A DNA stretch of 64,000 bases, taken from Agromyces mangrovi (GTDB lineage Bacteria; Actinomycetota; Actinomycetes; Actinomycetales; Microbacteriaceae). Positions 20,090-33,073 of this stretch are shown here, piece after piece; positions within the stretch are counted from its first letter, which is position 1; the number at the start of each line of letters is the position of its first letter. The position numbers and the translations under genes are program-made. The stretch spans positions 372,001-436,000 of the forward strand of contig NZ_AP027737.1 in assembly GCF_030296695.1 (NCBI RefSeq), given 5' to 3'. The notes under the pieces were generated by a model. It saw nothing but the letters and a program-made list of their open reading frames with translations, ran no database searches and had not been told where the DNA came from.

Positions 20090-21871
20090 TTACTCGGCGG
20101 TCGCGCCGTCAGTCGGCGCCCACTCCCAGAAGTTCCAGAAGTAGTACGGCGCGAGCGGAGCCGGGGCGATGCCCTCGACGCCCTTGTCCCATGCCGTCAG
20201 ACCCGGGAACTGGAAGATGGTGATGCCGTAGCCGTCGTTCCAGAGCTCGGTCTCGACGTCGATCTGGATCTGGATCTGCTCGTCCTCGTCCAGCTCGGTC
20301 TCGAGGTCGCTCAGACGCGTGTCCACGACCTCGTTCGAGTAGCCACCGAAGTTCGAGGGCTGCCCGGTACCGAGGTACTGGTCGGTGCCGGTGAGCGCGA
20401 GGCTCGTCGACGCCCAGGCGAAGATCACCGCGTCGTGCGGGTTCGTCGGGTTCGCGGCGGTGTCGGTGAACTCCCAGTTGGGCTCGGAGTCGTCGGTCAC
20501 GTCGAAGCCGGCGAGGGCAGCCGACGTGGCGATGAGCTCGTACTCCTGGGCGCGACGCTCGTTGCCCTCGGGGTACCAGAACTTGACCTCGACCGGGGTC
20601 TCGACACCGGCCTCCTCGAGCAGCGCCGCGGCGCCCTCGATGTCGACCTCGGCGTACTCGGCCGAGCCGTTCGCCTCGACGATCGGGTCGTACATGGGCG
20701 AGCCGGGGATCTGGAGGATCGAGTCGCGGACGACCGCGTTCGGGTTGAGCGGCTGGATGAGCTTCTCGAGGATCTCGTTGCGCGGGATGGTCTTGAGGAA
20801 CGCGACACGCACCATGCGCGCGGTCTCCTCGTCGCCACCGTAGGTCGCCGGGTCGAACGGACCACCGTTGTTGAAGGTCAGGTCGACGTGCTCGTAGGTG
20901 GCCTCGTCGCTGGTGTGGTAGTCAGCGGTCTCGGTCTCCTGGACGAGCTGCAGCACGTCCGGCGTGGGCTGGCCCGAAGCGACCTGGACGTCACCGTTCT
21001 GGAGCGACTGCACCTGAGCGGTCGGGTCCGCGATCTGGCGGATGGTGATCCGCTCGTACTTGGGCGAGGGGCCCCAGGCGAACTCCTCGTTCGCGACGAG
21101 GGTGACGTAGTCCTCCTCGACGAGGTCCTCGACGATGTAGGGACCGTACGAGAGCTTCACCAGGTCGGACTCGGGGGTGTTGGCCGACTGGAAGTCCGCC
21201 TCCCACGCCTCGGCGACCGGCGCGAGCCACTCGGTGTCCTTGTTCTGGATGGCCTCGACCAGCTGGTCCTTGGCCTCCTGCGCGTCCTCGATCTCCGGGT
21301 ACGCGAGCTGGACGGCGGCGTGCGCGGCGACCGAACCGATGCCGAACTGCACCTCCCAGTCGACGTAGGGCTTGTCGTAGACGAGCACGAGCTTGTTGTC
21401 GTCGATCTCGGGCGTCGCGCTCGCGAGGTCGGCACGCGGGTTCGCGTAGTTGAAGAGCGGCGTGCCCTCCTCGTCGGTGACGCCGGCGAAGATGTAGGCC
21501 CACGACAGCAGCATGTCGGCCTCGTCGAGCGGCGTGCCGTCGGACCACACGACGTCGTCGTTGATGGTGTACTCGACGGTCAGCGGGTCGTCGCTGGTCT
21601 TCTCGTACGAGCCGAACTCCGTGTTCTGGACCAGCTCGGGCGAGTTGTCGTAGTAGTTGAAGCTCGACGTCGTCAGGTAGGTCACATTGCTGTTCGCGAT
21701 GTTGTTACCCGAGGTGCTGCTGCTGTTGAAGTTGTCGATGATGTCGTTCCAGGAAACCGTGATCTCGGTTCCCTCGATGACCTCTGACTCATACGGCAGC
21801 GAGCAGCCCGAGAGCACGAGTGCTCCCGCGGCGATGACGGCTGCGCCAGCCGCCCCACGCTTGATGTTCAC
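20090..21871 (-). CDS. oligopeptide-binding lipoprotein of an ABC importer
   Basis: Solute-binding protein family 5, 593 residues, tethered to the outer face of the membrane. The signal is NIKRGAAGAAVIAAGALVLSGC with lipid attachment at Cys23. The mature protein has family segments such as YTINDDVVWSDGTPLDEADMLLSW and the C-terminal region around AWASTSLALTGTDQYLGTGQ. GTG at 21871 is preferred because GGAGGAAAT directly precedes it; the frame is open further up but without a signal. It delivers peptides to the two permeases downstream. A promoter is visible at 21959-21987, and the roughly 90-base leader contains a 7-bp GC hairpin. Confidence 0.95.
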   Translation of the reverse strand: MNIKRGAAGAAVIAAGALVLSGCSLPYESEVIEGTEITVSWNDIIDNFNSSSTSGNNIANSNVTYLTTSSFNYYDNSPELVQNTEFGSYEKTSDDPLTVEYTINDDVVWSDGTPLDEADMLLSWAYIFAGVTDEEGTPLFNYANPRADLASATPEIDDNKLVLVYDKPYVDWEVQFGIGSVAAHAAVQLAYPEIEDAQEAKDQLVEAIQNKDTEWLAPVAEAWEADFQSANTPESDLVKLSYGPYIVEDLVEEDYVTLVANEEFAWGPSPKYERITIRQIADPTAQVQSLQNGDVQVASGQPTPDVLQLVQETETADYHTSDEATYEHVDLTFNNGGPFDPATYGGDEETARMVRVAFLKTIPRNEILEKLIQPLNPNAVVRDSILQIPGSPMYDPIVEANGSAEYAEVDIEGAAALLEEAGVETPVEVKFWYPEGNERRAQEYELIATSAALAGFDVTDDSEPNWEFTDTAANPTNPHDAVIFAWASTSLALTGTDQYLGTGQPSNFGGYSNEVVDTRLSDLETELDEDEQIQIQIDVETELWNDGYGITIFQFPGLTAWDKGVEGIAPAPLAPYYFWNFWEWAPTDGATAE

Positions 21872-21958
21872 ATTTCCTCCTGTGCAGGGGTGCAAGGTGT
21901 AGTTGTTTCCACAAGATCGACCGGCGCCCGAGAGCGCCGGCCGACACCAATGACAGAG

Positions 21959-21987
21959 ACTCTAAATCGGCGCGGGGGTGGTTCCAA
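21959..21987 (-). promoter_or_regulatory. promoter of the oligopeptide-binding protein gene
   Basis: On the minus strand TTGGAA (21982-21987), a 17-bp spacer and TAGAGT (21959-21964) form a reasonable vegetative promoter. Four of six positions match consensus in each box. The start would be near 21952, giving a leader of about 80 bases. Confidence 0.6.
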
Positions 21988-22100
21988 CTTGAAGCGGAAT
22001 TCGTTACCGAGTAGTAACGAGCGGAGCGTTTCTTTGCGAACCGCGCACGATTCGAGCGTCATCAGCGCCTCTGGTGCAACGAATAGTCGAAGAATGCTCA

Positions 22101-22129
22101 TTTGAGCGCGATGCGCAGGATGTGAGAAT
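22101..22129 (+). promoter_or_regulatory. promoter of the CPBP protease gene, leaderless
   Basis: TTGAGC (22101-22106), a 17-bp spacer and GAGAAT (22124-22129) end seven bases before the ATG at 22137. Transcription would begin at or next to the start codon, which explains the missing ribosome site. Confidence 0.5.
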
Positions 22130-22136
22130 CGAAGCC

Positions 22137-22940
22137 ATGTGGACGAATGGATCGACTGGATCGACCCCAGTGGGACGCGCGTCCCACTCCCGCACGATCT
22201 GGGAGCTCGTCATCGTGCTCGGGCTCTCGCTCGGGGCATCCGCCGTCTACTCCATCGTCTCGATCACGGCCCGCCTCACCGCGGACACCCCGCTCGGCGA
22301 CCAGACGGCCTCGATCAACACCTCGCGCTCGGAACGCGAGTGGCTCGACTTCACCTACCAGTTCCTCGACGTCTTCTTCGACCTGTTCGTCGTCGCGCTC
22401 GTGCTGTACCTGCTCTGGCGGCCCGGCCGCAGCGCCTTCCGCCGCATCGGGTTCGACCTGACCCGCCCGTGGCGCGACCTCGGCACCGGCGTCGCCCTGG
22501 TGCTCGTCATCGGCATCCCGGGGCTCGCGCTCTACGCGGCCGGCCGCGCGCTCGGCATCACGGTCACGGTCGTGCCCTCGCCGCTCGACACGTTCTGGTG
22601 GACCGTGCCGATCCTCGTGCTCTCGGCGCTCCGCGCCGCGCTGGTCGAGGAGGTGATCGTCGTCGGGTACCTCTTCACGCGGCTGCGCGAGCTCGGCTGG
22701 GGCACATGGGGCATCATCGGCGCGAGCGCGCTGCTGCGCGGCACGTACCACCTGTACCAGGGCATCGGCCCGTTCATCGGCAACGTCGCCATGGGCGTCG
22801 TGTTCGGCTGGTGCTACGCCCGCTGGGGACGCACCATGCCGCTCGTGATCGCGCACTGGATCATCGACATGGCCTCCTTCATCGGCTACCCACTGGCCGT
22901 CGCCTGGTGGCCGACGCTGTTCGGCGTGCCGTCGTCCTGA
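22137..22940 (+). CDS. CPBP family intramembrane metalloprotease
   Basis: Membrane protein of 267 residues with about seven helices. The CPBP (Abi/CAAX) core is in the C-terminal half: a glutamate pair VEEVIVVGYLFTRL, then ALLRGTYHLYQG with the first histidine, then VIAHWIIDMASF with HxxxD. The arginine of the usual EExxxR motif is replaced by valine, so the active site is slightly degenerate. In other bacteria such proteins process prenylated or small peptides, or act as immunity factors. ATG at 22137 is chosen because a leaderless promoter ends seven bases before it; an upstream in-frame start at 22074 lacks support. Confidence 0.85.
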   Translation: MWTNGSTGSTPVGRASHSRTIWELVIVLGLSLGASAVYSIVSITARLTADTPLGDQTASINTSRSEREWLDFTYQFLDVFFDLFVVALVLYLLWRPGRSAFRRIGFDLTRPWRDLGTGVALVLVIGIPGLALYAAGRALGITVTVVPSPLDTFWWTVPILVLSALRAALVEEVIVVGYLFTRLRELGWGTWGIIGASALLRGTYHLYQGIGPFIGNVAMGVVFGWCYARWGRTMPLVIAHWIIDMASFIGYPLAVAWWPTLFGVPSS

Positions 22941-22969
22941 CGCGCGTGCGCCGGTGTCGCGCGACGCAG

Positions 22970-23019
22970 TCTGAGGGATACGCGGGCCGGTTCTGAGGCG
23001 GAGCCGGTCGAATCTGAGG
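22970..23019 (+). repeat. three phased TCTGAGG repeats
   Basis: TCTGAGG occurs at 22970-22976, 22992-22998 and 23013-23019, spaced 22 and 21 bp, close to two helical turns. The array lies between the CPBP gene and the first small-protein/LAL module and may be a regulator binding array. No protein is assigned. Confidence 0.35.
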
Positions 23020-23114
23020 CCCCATCTAGGGCACCTGCCCGATCCGCGTGAGGCACCTCAGGGAGGAATCTCGGATGCATCGACCGACGCAGCACCGCAC
23101 CCGAGGAGCAGATC

Positions 23115-23330
23115 ATGGACTTCGCCACCACTCACGTCGCCGCCCAGCTCGACCGACACCGCGCCGCCGACCTCCGGTCCGAGGTCGAGCGCCGTCGCCG
23201 CATCGCCGAGCGCACGGCCGCCTCGGGCGACGCCGCGGAGCACACGGGCCTGATCGCCCGCATCCGGGCTCGCATCGCCGCGCCGCACGGCACCGTCCCC
23301 GTCGCCCGACGCGGCCACCGTCACGCGTGA
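23115..23330 (+). CDS. small charged protein paired with LAL regulator (copy 1)
   Basis: Protein of 71 residues, helical and rich in Arg, Ala and Glu ([17 protein letters not shown]), with a basic histidine-containing end. ATG at 23115 follows GAGGAGCAGATC. A second protein of the same plan, encoded at 26528, shares the N-terminal pattern: an aromatic pair, then VA, an H-x-A segment and an E-x-RRxAAER stretch. Both lie immediately before a large LuxR-type regulator. Repetition of the pair is the best evidence that this small frame is a real gene. It could be a ligand or accessory factor of the regulator, which is inference only. I do not recognise a named family. Confidence 0.7.
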   Translation: MDFATTHVAAQLDRHRAADLRSEVERRRRIAERTAASGDAAEHTGLIARIRARIAAPHGTVPVARRGHRHA

Positions 23331-23472
23331 CATCCACCTCCCCCACCCGGGTACGCGGCCGCATGCGCCCCGGACGGGGTCGTGTGCCGCGCGGCCGGCT
23401 GTGGGACGATGGCGCCGGCAGCGCCCTCCCCGGTGCGGCGCCGCCGGATGGCGCCATGGGAGGCGAGCGGAC

Positions 23473-26310
23473 ATGACCCACGTCCCGACGCGGAACACGA
23501 TGGTCGGCCGCGACGCCGAGCTCACCGTGCTGCTCGACGCCGCGCACGCCGCTGCCGACGGGGACACCAGGTGCGTCGTCATCGGAGGCGAGCCCGGCAT
23601 CGGCAAGAGCCGGCTCGTCGAGGAGTTCCTCGCGCGCGTCGGCGATCACCCGCTCGTGCTGATCGGCCGATGCGTCGGACTCGGCGACGACGGGCTCCCG
23701 TTCCAGCCGCTGCGCCCCATCGTGCGCCGTCTCGCCGACGAGCTCGGCGAGACGGGCCTCCGCGACGCCGCCGGCGGCACCGACGCACTCGACGCGCTCC
23801 GCCCCGGCCGGTCCGCGCCCGGCGGCGGATCGGGGATGCTCTACGAGGCGCTCGCCTCCGCACTCGCGGCCGCGGGTGACGAGCGGCCCGTCGTGGTCGT
23901 GGTCGAAGACCTGCACTGGGCCGACACCCCGTCCATACACGCGCTCGCCTACCTGGCCCGCGCAGCGGCGGACGCGCGCCTACTGCTGCTGCTCACCGTG
24001 CGGACGCCAGACGTCCCGCGAGGTCATGCACTGCACGGCGTGCTCGCCGAGCTCGAGCGCCTCCCCCGGGCCGTCCGCATCGAGCTCGCGCCGCTCGACC
24101 GAGACGACGTGGCACGGCTCTGCAGCGACCCCGCGCGTGCCGACGAGCTGCACCGGCGCAGCGGAGGCATCCCCTTCCTGGTCGAGGAGATGGATGCGGC
24201 GGACGGGGGTGTTCCGCGTTCGTTGGACGACCTCCTGACCGCACGCTACGAATCGGTGCCGCCCGAGGTGCGCCGGGTGCTGCGGATCATGTCCGTGGGA
24301 GGCGTCAGAGTCGACCACGCCGACCTCGCGGCCGCAGCGGGGCTCGACGACGACGGGCTCGAGGACGCGATGCGGCAGGCGATCGACCGCGGGCTCGTGG
24401 TCGCCGACGCGACGGCGTACGCGTTCCGTCACGCACTGCTGCGCGACGTGATCGAGGGCCACCTGCTCCCCGGTGAGCGCGCGCGCCACCATCGTCAGTT
24501 CGCGGAGCTGCTCGACGATCGTCGCGACGAACGCGGTGCCGCTGTCGAGGCATCCGCCCACTGGCTGGAGGCGCGAGACTTCGGCCGTTCGTTCGACGCC
24601 GCGCTGCGTGGCCTGCGGGATGCGGAATCGAGCTTCGCGCTGACCACGGCCGCAGCCATGGGCGACCGGGTGCTCGAGCTGTGGGACGTGGTCGACGACC
24701 CCGACGGTCGAGCGGGAAGCGACCGGATCGGGGTCGCACGGAGGGTCACCGACCTCCACTCCGACGTCGGCGACGACGCGCGGGCCCTCGAACTGGTGGA
24801 GCAGTGCCTCGAGATCGTGGATCCGGGCGACCTCACCACCCGATCCGCCCTGATCCGGACCCAGGGAGCGCTGTGGTCGCTGCTCGGGCGCCCGGGCGAG
24901 GAGCGGCTGCTCGGACAGGCGCTCGCTCTGGTCGACGCCGACGACACGCCGGCGGCGCCGCTGGAGCGCGTGCGGGTGCTCACGGCGCAGGCGGGCGCGT
25001 ACCTGCTGCTCGGCGACCTCGAGCGCACGCTCGCCGCCGCCGACGCGGCGGTTGCGGAAGGCCCCGCCATCGGCACGGACGGTACGGACGAGGCCGCACG
25101 AGCCGACAACCTCGCAGCGTCGGTGCTGCTTGCATCGGGCCGGGTGGAGGAATCGCTGGACCGCTTCGAGCGCTCGCTCGCGATGGACCCGGTGGCCTGG
25201 CGGAATCGGGTTCGGTACGCGGTGAACGTCTCCGACGCCATGATCCTGCTCGGGCGCCACGCACGGGCCCGGGATCTCGCCCTCGGCGCCATCGGCGAGG
25301 CACGTCGGCGCGGAGTGCTCGGAGCCGCCGCCGGGACCGCCCTCTCGGCCAACGCCGCCGAGGCGCTCGTCGCCCTCGGCGACTGGGAGACGGCGGACGG
25401 GGTGATCGCGACGGCCGACGTCCGGGACGAGTGGCGCGACGGTCAGCGGTACTTCGAGCGCATGCGCTGGCGCATGCTGCACTGGCGGGGCGAGCTCGCC
25501 GACGCCCGCGTCCTGCGGGAGCGACTCGGGCGACGGCTCGCGGAGGTCGCCCGGTTCGAACGGCAGCTGCAGTTCGGCCTCGCCATCGACGAGGCCGAGG
25601 AGCTCCTTGCCGACGGTCACGCGGACCGCGCCCTCGCGGTGGTCGGTCCGCTCGCCCACGACGGCATGACGGACCGCGCGGCGGACCGACTGCACCTGCT
25701 CGCCTGCGGCGCACGAGCCGTCGCCGCCCTGCGTTCCTCGGGCGCGGATGTCGGTCCCGTCGCCCGCCGCCTCTCCGCGGCGCTGTCCCCGTTGCACGAC
25801 TGGGAGTCGGCACCCGCGTGGGAGCCCCTCATCCGCGCGGAGCTCGAGCCCGACCCCGAACACGCGGCCGAGCGCTTCGCCGACGCCGCGTCCGCCATGC
25901 TCGACGACCACGGCCACCGGCACCTGCATGCCTATGCGCTGGTGCGCCGAGCCGAGAACCTGCTGGCGAGCGGCGACAGGTCCGCTGCCGCCGCCTCGCT
26001 GCGAGACGGCGACCACGCGGCGCGCGCGCTGGGGGCCGGCCTCGTCGTGCGACTCGCCGATGACGTCGCACGACGGGGCGCGCTCACGCGCGACGAGCCG
26101 GTCCCCGACGACGAGCTCACCGCACGCGAGCGCCAGGTCCTCGACCTCGTCGCCGAGGGCCTGTCGAACCGGCAGATCGGCGAACGCCTCTTCATCAGCG
26201 GCAAGACCGTCAGCGTCCACGTCTCCGCGGTGCTGCGCAAGCTCGACGTGTCCAGCCGCACGGAGGCCGCGGTGCTCGCGCGCGCAGCCACGGGAACCCG
26301 CGCGTCCTGA
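23473..26310 (+). CDS. LuxR-family ATP-binding regulator (LAL type), copy 1
   Basis: Large STAND-type transcription regulator of 945 residues. The N-terminal NTPase has Walker A GEPGIGKS (39-46) and Walker [13 protein letters not shown] (about 136-147), followed by the sensor region with the [10 protein letters not shown] signature. The middle is a long helical, TPR-like array. The last 65 residues form a LuxR-type DNA-binding domain ([20 protein letters not shown] then [16 protein letters not shown]). Such proteins bind an inducer through the middle and use ATP as a switch. ATG at 23473 has GGGAGGCGAG upstream. The gene follows the small protein by 142 bases. Its paralogue lies 520 bp downstream. 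Confidence 0.93.
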   Translation: MTHVPTRNTMVGRDAELTVLLDAAHAAADGDTRCVVIGGEPGIGKSRLVEEFLARVGDHPLVLIGRCVGLGDDGLPFQPLRPIVRRLADELGETGLRDAAGGTDALDALRPGRSAPGGGSGMLYEALASALAAAGDERPVVVVVEDLHWADTPSIHALAYLARAAADARLLLLLTVRTPDVPRGHALHGVLAELERLPRAVRIELAPLDRDDVARLCSDPARADELHRRSGGIPFLVEEMDAADGGVPRSLDDLLTARYESVPPEVRRVLRIMSVGGVRVDHADLAAAAGLDDDGLEDAMRQAIDRGLVVADATAYAFRHALLRDVIEGHLLPGERARHHRQFAELLDDRRDERGAAVEASAHWLEARDFGRSFDAALRGLRDAESSFALTTAAAMGDRVLELWDVVDDPDGRAGSDRIGVARRVTDLHSDVGDDARALELVEQCLEIVDPGDLTTRSALIRTQGALWSLLGRPGEERLLGQALALVDADDTPAAPLERVRVLTAQAGAYLLLGDLERTLAAADAAVAEGPAIGTDGTDEAARADNLAASVLLASGRVEESLDRFERSLAMDPVAWRNRVRYAVNVSDAMILLGRHARARDLALGAIGEARRRGVLGAAAGTALSANAAEALVALGDWETADGVIATADVRDEWRDGQRYFERMRWRMLHWRGELADARVLRERLGRRLAEVARFERQLQFGLAIDEAEELLADGHADRALAVVGPLAHDGMTDRAADRLHLLACGARAVAALRSSGADVGPVARRLSAALSPLHDWESAPAWEPLIRAELEPDPEHAAERFADAASAMLDDHGHRHLHAYALVRRAENLLASGDRSAAAASLRDGDHAARALGAGLVVRLADDVARRGALTRDEPVPDDELTARERQVLDLVAEGLSNRQIGERLFISGKTVSVHVSAVLRKLDVSSRTEAAVLARAATGTRAS

Positions 26311-26527
26311 GGCGAACCCGGCTCGATCCGGACCCGGGCGACCTCGGTGCACGCACCAGCGCGGACGACGGCTGGCACGGACACGTCCCCCGGCACGCAC
26401 CGAGCCGGCGTGCGCGCGGACCGCAGGACGGACCGGTGCACCCGCCGATGCGGACGTCGGCGGGTCGCGGCAACCTGAAGTGGTGGCGGCACGATCCCGA
26501 CGAGCCGCACACAGGGGGAATCGGATC

Positions 26528-26767
26528 ATGTACTACGCGAACACCGTCGTCGCCGAGGCGCTCTACGCCCACGAGGCCAAGCGCCAGGCCACCGACCTCG
26601 AGCACCGGCGCGTCGCCGCCGAGCGCGGCCAGCTGCCGGAGCATGCGTGGCACCGCATCGACCGGGCACTCGTGCGCGGGTACCAACGGGCCCGCCGTCG
26701 CCTCCGCATCCGTCACCTCGCACGCGTGCACCACCACGCCGTGGTCATGCGCACCAAGCACCTCTGA
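26528..26767 (+). CDS. small charged protein paired with LAL regulator (copy 2)
   Basis: Protein of 79 residues (YYANTVVAEALYAHEAKRQA, then LEHRRVAAERGQLPEHAW) with a strongly basic Arg/His C-terminus. It mirrors the small protein at 23115 in position and in its first 35 residues. ATG at 26528 sits 66 bases before the start of the second LAL regulator. The codon pattern has GC at third positions throughout, as in real genes here. Function is unknown; the basic tail would allow nucleic-acid or phospholipid contact. The 217 bp between the first regulator and this gene hold no other frame I can support. Confidence 0.7.
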   Translation: MYYANTVVAEALYAHEAKRQATDLEHRRVAAERGQLPEHAWHRIDRALVRGYQRARRRLRIRHLARVHHHAVVMRTKHL

Positions 26768-26832
26768 GCAGGTCGTCGGCACGCGGCCCGTGGTCACGAC
26801 CGCGGGCCGCACCGCTGTGGGAGGATGACGCC

Positions 26833-29681
26833 GTGGGCGCCGCACCGACTCGCAGCATGGCGGGTCGGCGCGCCGAGATGCAGGCGCTGCGCGACGCGCT
26901 CGTGGCGGCGATGCACGGCGACCCGCAGGTCGTGCTCGTCGGCGGCGAGGCGGGCATCGGCAAGAGCCGGCTCGTCGAGGAGTTCACCGCGGGCGTCGAC
27001 GAGGCATTCGTCGCCCGCGGGCAGTGCATCGAACTCGCGGACGCGGGGGCGCCACTCATCCCGATCCGCTCGATCGTGCGAGCGCTGGTGCGGGAGTTCG
27101 GCGAACCGGCTGCGCGCGACGCCGCCGGACCCTCGGCCGACGCACTCCGCACCCTGTTCCCGGGGGCGGCGACGGTCCGCCGACCGGTGGCGCGGGCCTG
27201 CTCGAGGAGGGCTTCCTGCGCCTGGTCGAGACGCTCTCGCAGCGGCGGCCGCTCGTGCTCGTCATCGAGGACGTGCACTGGGCGGATGCCTCCACGATGG
27301 CCGTCGTCCAGTACGCCATCCGCCTCGTGCGCGACGCCCGCGCCATGCTGGTACTCACCGCCCGCACCGCCGAACTGCCGCGCGGGCACCGACTGCGCAC
27401 CGACCTCGCGGAACTCGACCGCCTGCGCGCCGTCTCGCGCATCGAACTGCCCCGGCTGACCCGGGAGGGCGTCGAGCAGATGGCGGGCGTCGCGCACGCC
27501 GACCGGGTCGACGAGCTCTACGCGCGCAGCGGAGGCATCCCCTTCTTCGTCGAGGAACTGCTCGGAGCGAGCGCACACGACCTGCCGCACTCGCTCACCG
27601 ACCTGCTCGCGGCACGGTACGAGCGCCTCTCGAGCGACACGCGGGCCGCGCTCCGGCTCATGGCGGTGGGCGGCGTGCGGGTCGAGCACGAACTGCTCGA
27701 GTCCGTGCACGGCGGCGAAACCGAGTCGCTCGAGCGCGCGATCCGCGAGGCGGTCGACGGCGGGCTGCTCGTCACCGACCGATCGGGCTACGCGTTCCGG
27801 CACGCGCTCGTGCGCGAGGTCGTCGACGGCGAGCTGATGCCCGGCGAGCGCTCGCGGTACCACGCGCGGTACGCCGAGGCGCTGCAGTCGCGGCCCGGAC
27901 CCGGCATCGACGTCGAGATCTCGACGCACTTCCTGGCCGCACGACGATACGACGAGGCGTTCGCGGCGGCCCGACGCGCGATCGAGGAATCCGAGCGCTC
28001 GTACGCGATGTCGACGGTCGCGGCGATGGCCGAACGCATGATCGACATCTGGGACCAGGTGGCCGACGCCGAGGCCGTCGCCGGCATGTCGCGCGTCGAC
28101 CTGCTCCAGGCCGCGGCGCACGCGCACCGCGCCGCGGGCAACGCCGTTCGCGCGATTCCGCTCACGGAGCTCGCGATGGAATCCGCGGGCGACGACCCGC
28201 TGCTCATGGCAGGCCTGCTCGGAGACAACGGTCGCGACCTGTACCGCATCGGCGAGCCCGGTGCGCTGGCGCTCATGGAGCGCGGGCTCGCGCTCATCGC
28301 CGACGATCCGTCGCACGAGGCACTCGTCCTGCGCGCCGAGATCCTCGCGGACCTGAGCGCCGCGCACATGATGCAGGGCAGCGACGACACGCTCGACATC
28401 GCCGAGCGCGCACTCGAGGTGGGAGCGTCGGCCGGCGAGGACGGGCACCGCGCGGCATCCATCGGTGCCAACATCGCCGGAGTCGCACTCGTCGACTGGG
28501 GTCGCGTCGAGCAGGGCATGGAGCGATTCGCCCAAGCACGTGAGTTCGCCGGCGACGACTGGGCACCGCGCGTGCGCCTCGCGATCAACCTGTCGGATTC
28601 GCTCCTCCAGCTCGGCCGATACCGGGAGGCCGTCGAAGTGGCGGAGTCCGCGCTCGAGGAGGCCCGGGAGCGGGGCGAGGAGCGCGGCACCGGCGTGATG
28701 CTCTCCTCGAACGCGGCCGAACCGCTCTTCGCACTCGGCGAGTGGGACCGCGCCCGACGCATCCTGGACCGCACGCTGCGCTCCGACGCGCCGATGGCGT
28801 TCCGCAGGTTCCTGGAGCACATGCAGCTCTGGATGCTCGTGTGGTCGGGCGACCTCGACGCTGCGAACGAGTGGAACCGGATGATCCGCGCCCGTCGCGA
28901 CGAGGTCGGGCGCATCGAACGCCAGGTGGAGACCGGCGCCGCGTACGACGAGGCGGAGCTGCTGCTCGCGAACGGCGACCCCGCGGCCGCGTTCGCCCGG
29001 CTCGAGCCGATCATCTTCGACGGACGCGACGACCGGCCCGCCGATCGACTGCTGCACCTCGCCACCGCCGCACGCGCCGTGGGCGCGATGCGCGATCTCG
29101 GCGTGGCTCCCCTGCGACCGCCCGATGACCTGCGCGCAGCCCTCGACGCCCTGCAGCACTGGGAGTCGGCCCCGGTGTGGACCGCGATCGCGAACGCCGA
29201 GCTGACCGACGACCCGGCGGAGCGCGCGCACGCGTGGCAGCCCGCGCTCGACCTGCTCGCCGCGGGCAACGGCCACCGGCACCTGTTCGGCTACGGGCTG
29301 GTGCGCCAGGGCACGGCGCTGCTCGACGCCGGCGACCGCGAGGCCGCAGCCGAGCGCCTCGCCCGGGGTCGCGCCGAGGCCGAGACGCTCGGGAGCGGCC
29401 TGGTCGTGCGGATGGCGGACGACGTCACCGGGCGTGCGGGGCTGCGGCTCGGGGCATCCGCCGACCGCACCGGGCGCGGCGACGCCGAGCTCACCGCGCG
29501 CGAGCAGCAGGTGCTCGACCTCGTCGCCGAGGGGCTGTCGAACCGCGAGATCGGCGAGCGGCTCTTCATCAGCGGCAAGACCGTGAGCGTGCACGTCTCC
29601 GCCGTGCTGCGCAAGCTCGGAGTGGGGTCTCGCACGGAGGCGGCGGCGGTCGCCTCCGCCGCTCGGGCGAGCCGGGACTGA
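26833..29681 (+). CDS. LuxR-family ATP-binding regulator (LAL type), copy 2, frameshifted
   Basis: About 949 residues when repaired, with the same plan as the regulator at 23473. Walker A is GEAGIGKS (38-45), Walker B LVIEDVHWAD, then GGIPFFVEELL, a long helical array, and a C-terminal LuxR domain ([20 protein letters not shown] then [16 protein letters not shown]) nearly identical to that of copy 1. The frame breaks in the G run 27162-27166. One extra G joins LFPG to GGDGPPTGGAGLLEEG. GTG at 26833 follows GGGAGGATGACGCC, although an ATG at 26857 is possible. It converges with gcvP 31 bp downstream. Copies 1 and 2 are probably an old tandem duplication, since the middles have diverged widely. 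Confidence 0.88.
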
Positions 29682-29712
29682 GCCGGCCCGCCCCGCGGCA
29701 TCCGCTCGGCCC

Positions 29713-32579
<2,867 letters not shown>

Positions 32580-32583
<4 letters not shown>

Positions 32584-32978
32584 TCGCCCGTGACCTCGCG
32601 GTACTGCTCGAGGCTCAGCAGGTCGCCGGGGATCTCCGCGACCGTGACCTTGATCAGCCATCCGTCGCCGAACGGGTCGCTGTTGAGCAGCTCGGGCTCG
32701 GAGACCGCACGCTCGTTGACCTCGGTGACCGTGCCGTCGACCGGCGAGATCAGCTCGCCCACCGACTTGGTCGACTCGATCTCGCCCACGACCTCGCCCG
32801 CGGCGACGGCCGTGCCGACCTCGGGCAGCTCGAGGAAGACCACGTCGCCGAGCTTGTCGGCCGCGTAGGCGGTGATGCCCACCACCACACCGCCGGCGTC
32901 GACGCCCTCGGCGGGGTCCTCGTCGATCAGCACCCACTCGTGGTCGCTGGTGTACTTCAGGTCGTTCAGGTCGGTCAT
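32580..32978 (-). CDS. gcvH: glycine cleavage system H protein
   Basis: Lipoyl carrier of 132 residues that shuttles the aminomethyl intermediate between P, T and L proteins. The lipoylation site is Lys71 within [12 protein letters not shown], and the N-terminus has the usual SDHEWV. ATG at 32978 lies 95 bases downstream of the gcvT stop. That gap contains four tandem GTGCG units on the plus strand (33012-33031). The stop overlaps the gcvP start. Regulation is through the glycine riboswitch upstream of gcvT. Confidence 0.97.
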
Positions 32979-33011
32979 GGGGTTCCCCTCGGGTGATGGT
33001 TCGCGGTGCTC

Positions 33012-33031
33012 GTGCGGTGCGGTGCGGTGCG
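33012..33031 (+). repeat. four tandem GTGCG units
   Basis: A perfect array of four five-base units lies in the gcvT-gcvH spacer. It is noncoding, so copy-number change would alter spacing rather than reading frame. Confidence 0.6.
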
Positions 33032-33073
33032 GTTCGTGGTGGCTGGCGATGGCGGATGCCGGTGGGCGACGCC

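Noticed and set aside
33012-33031. GTGCG array as a CRISPR or mobile-element trace
   Set aside because: Only four five-base units without spacers, and no associated genes.
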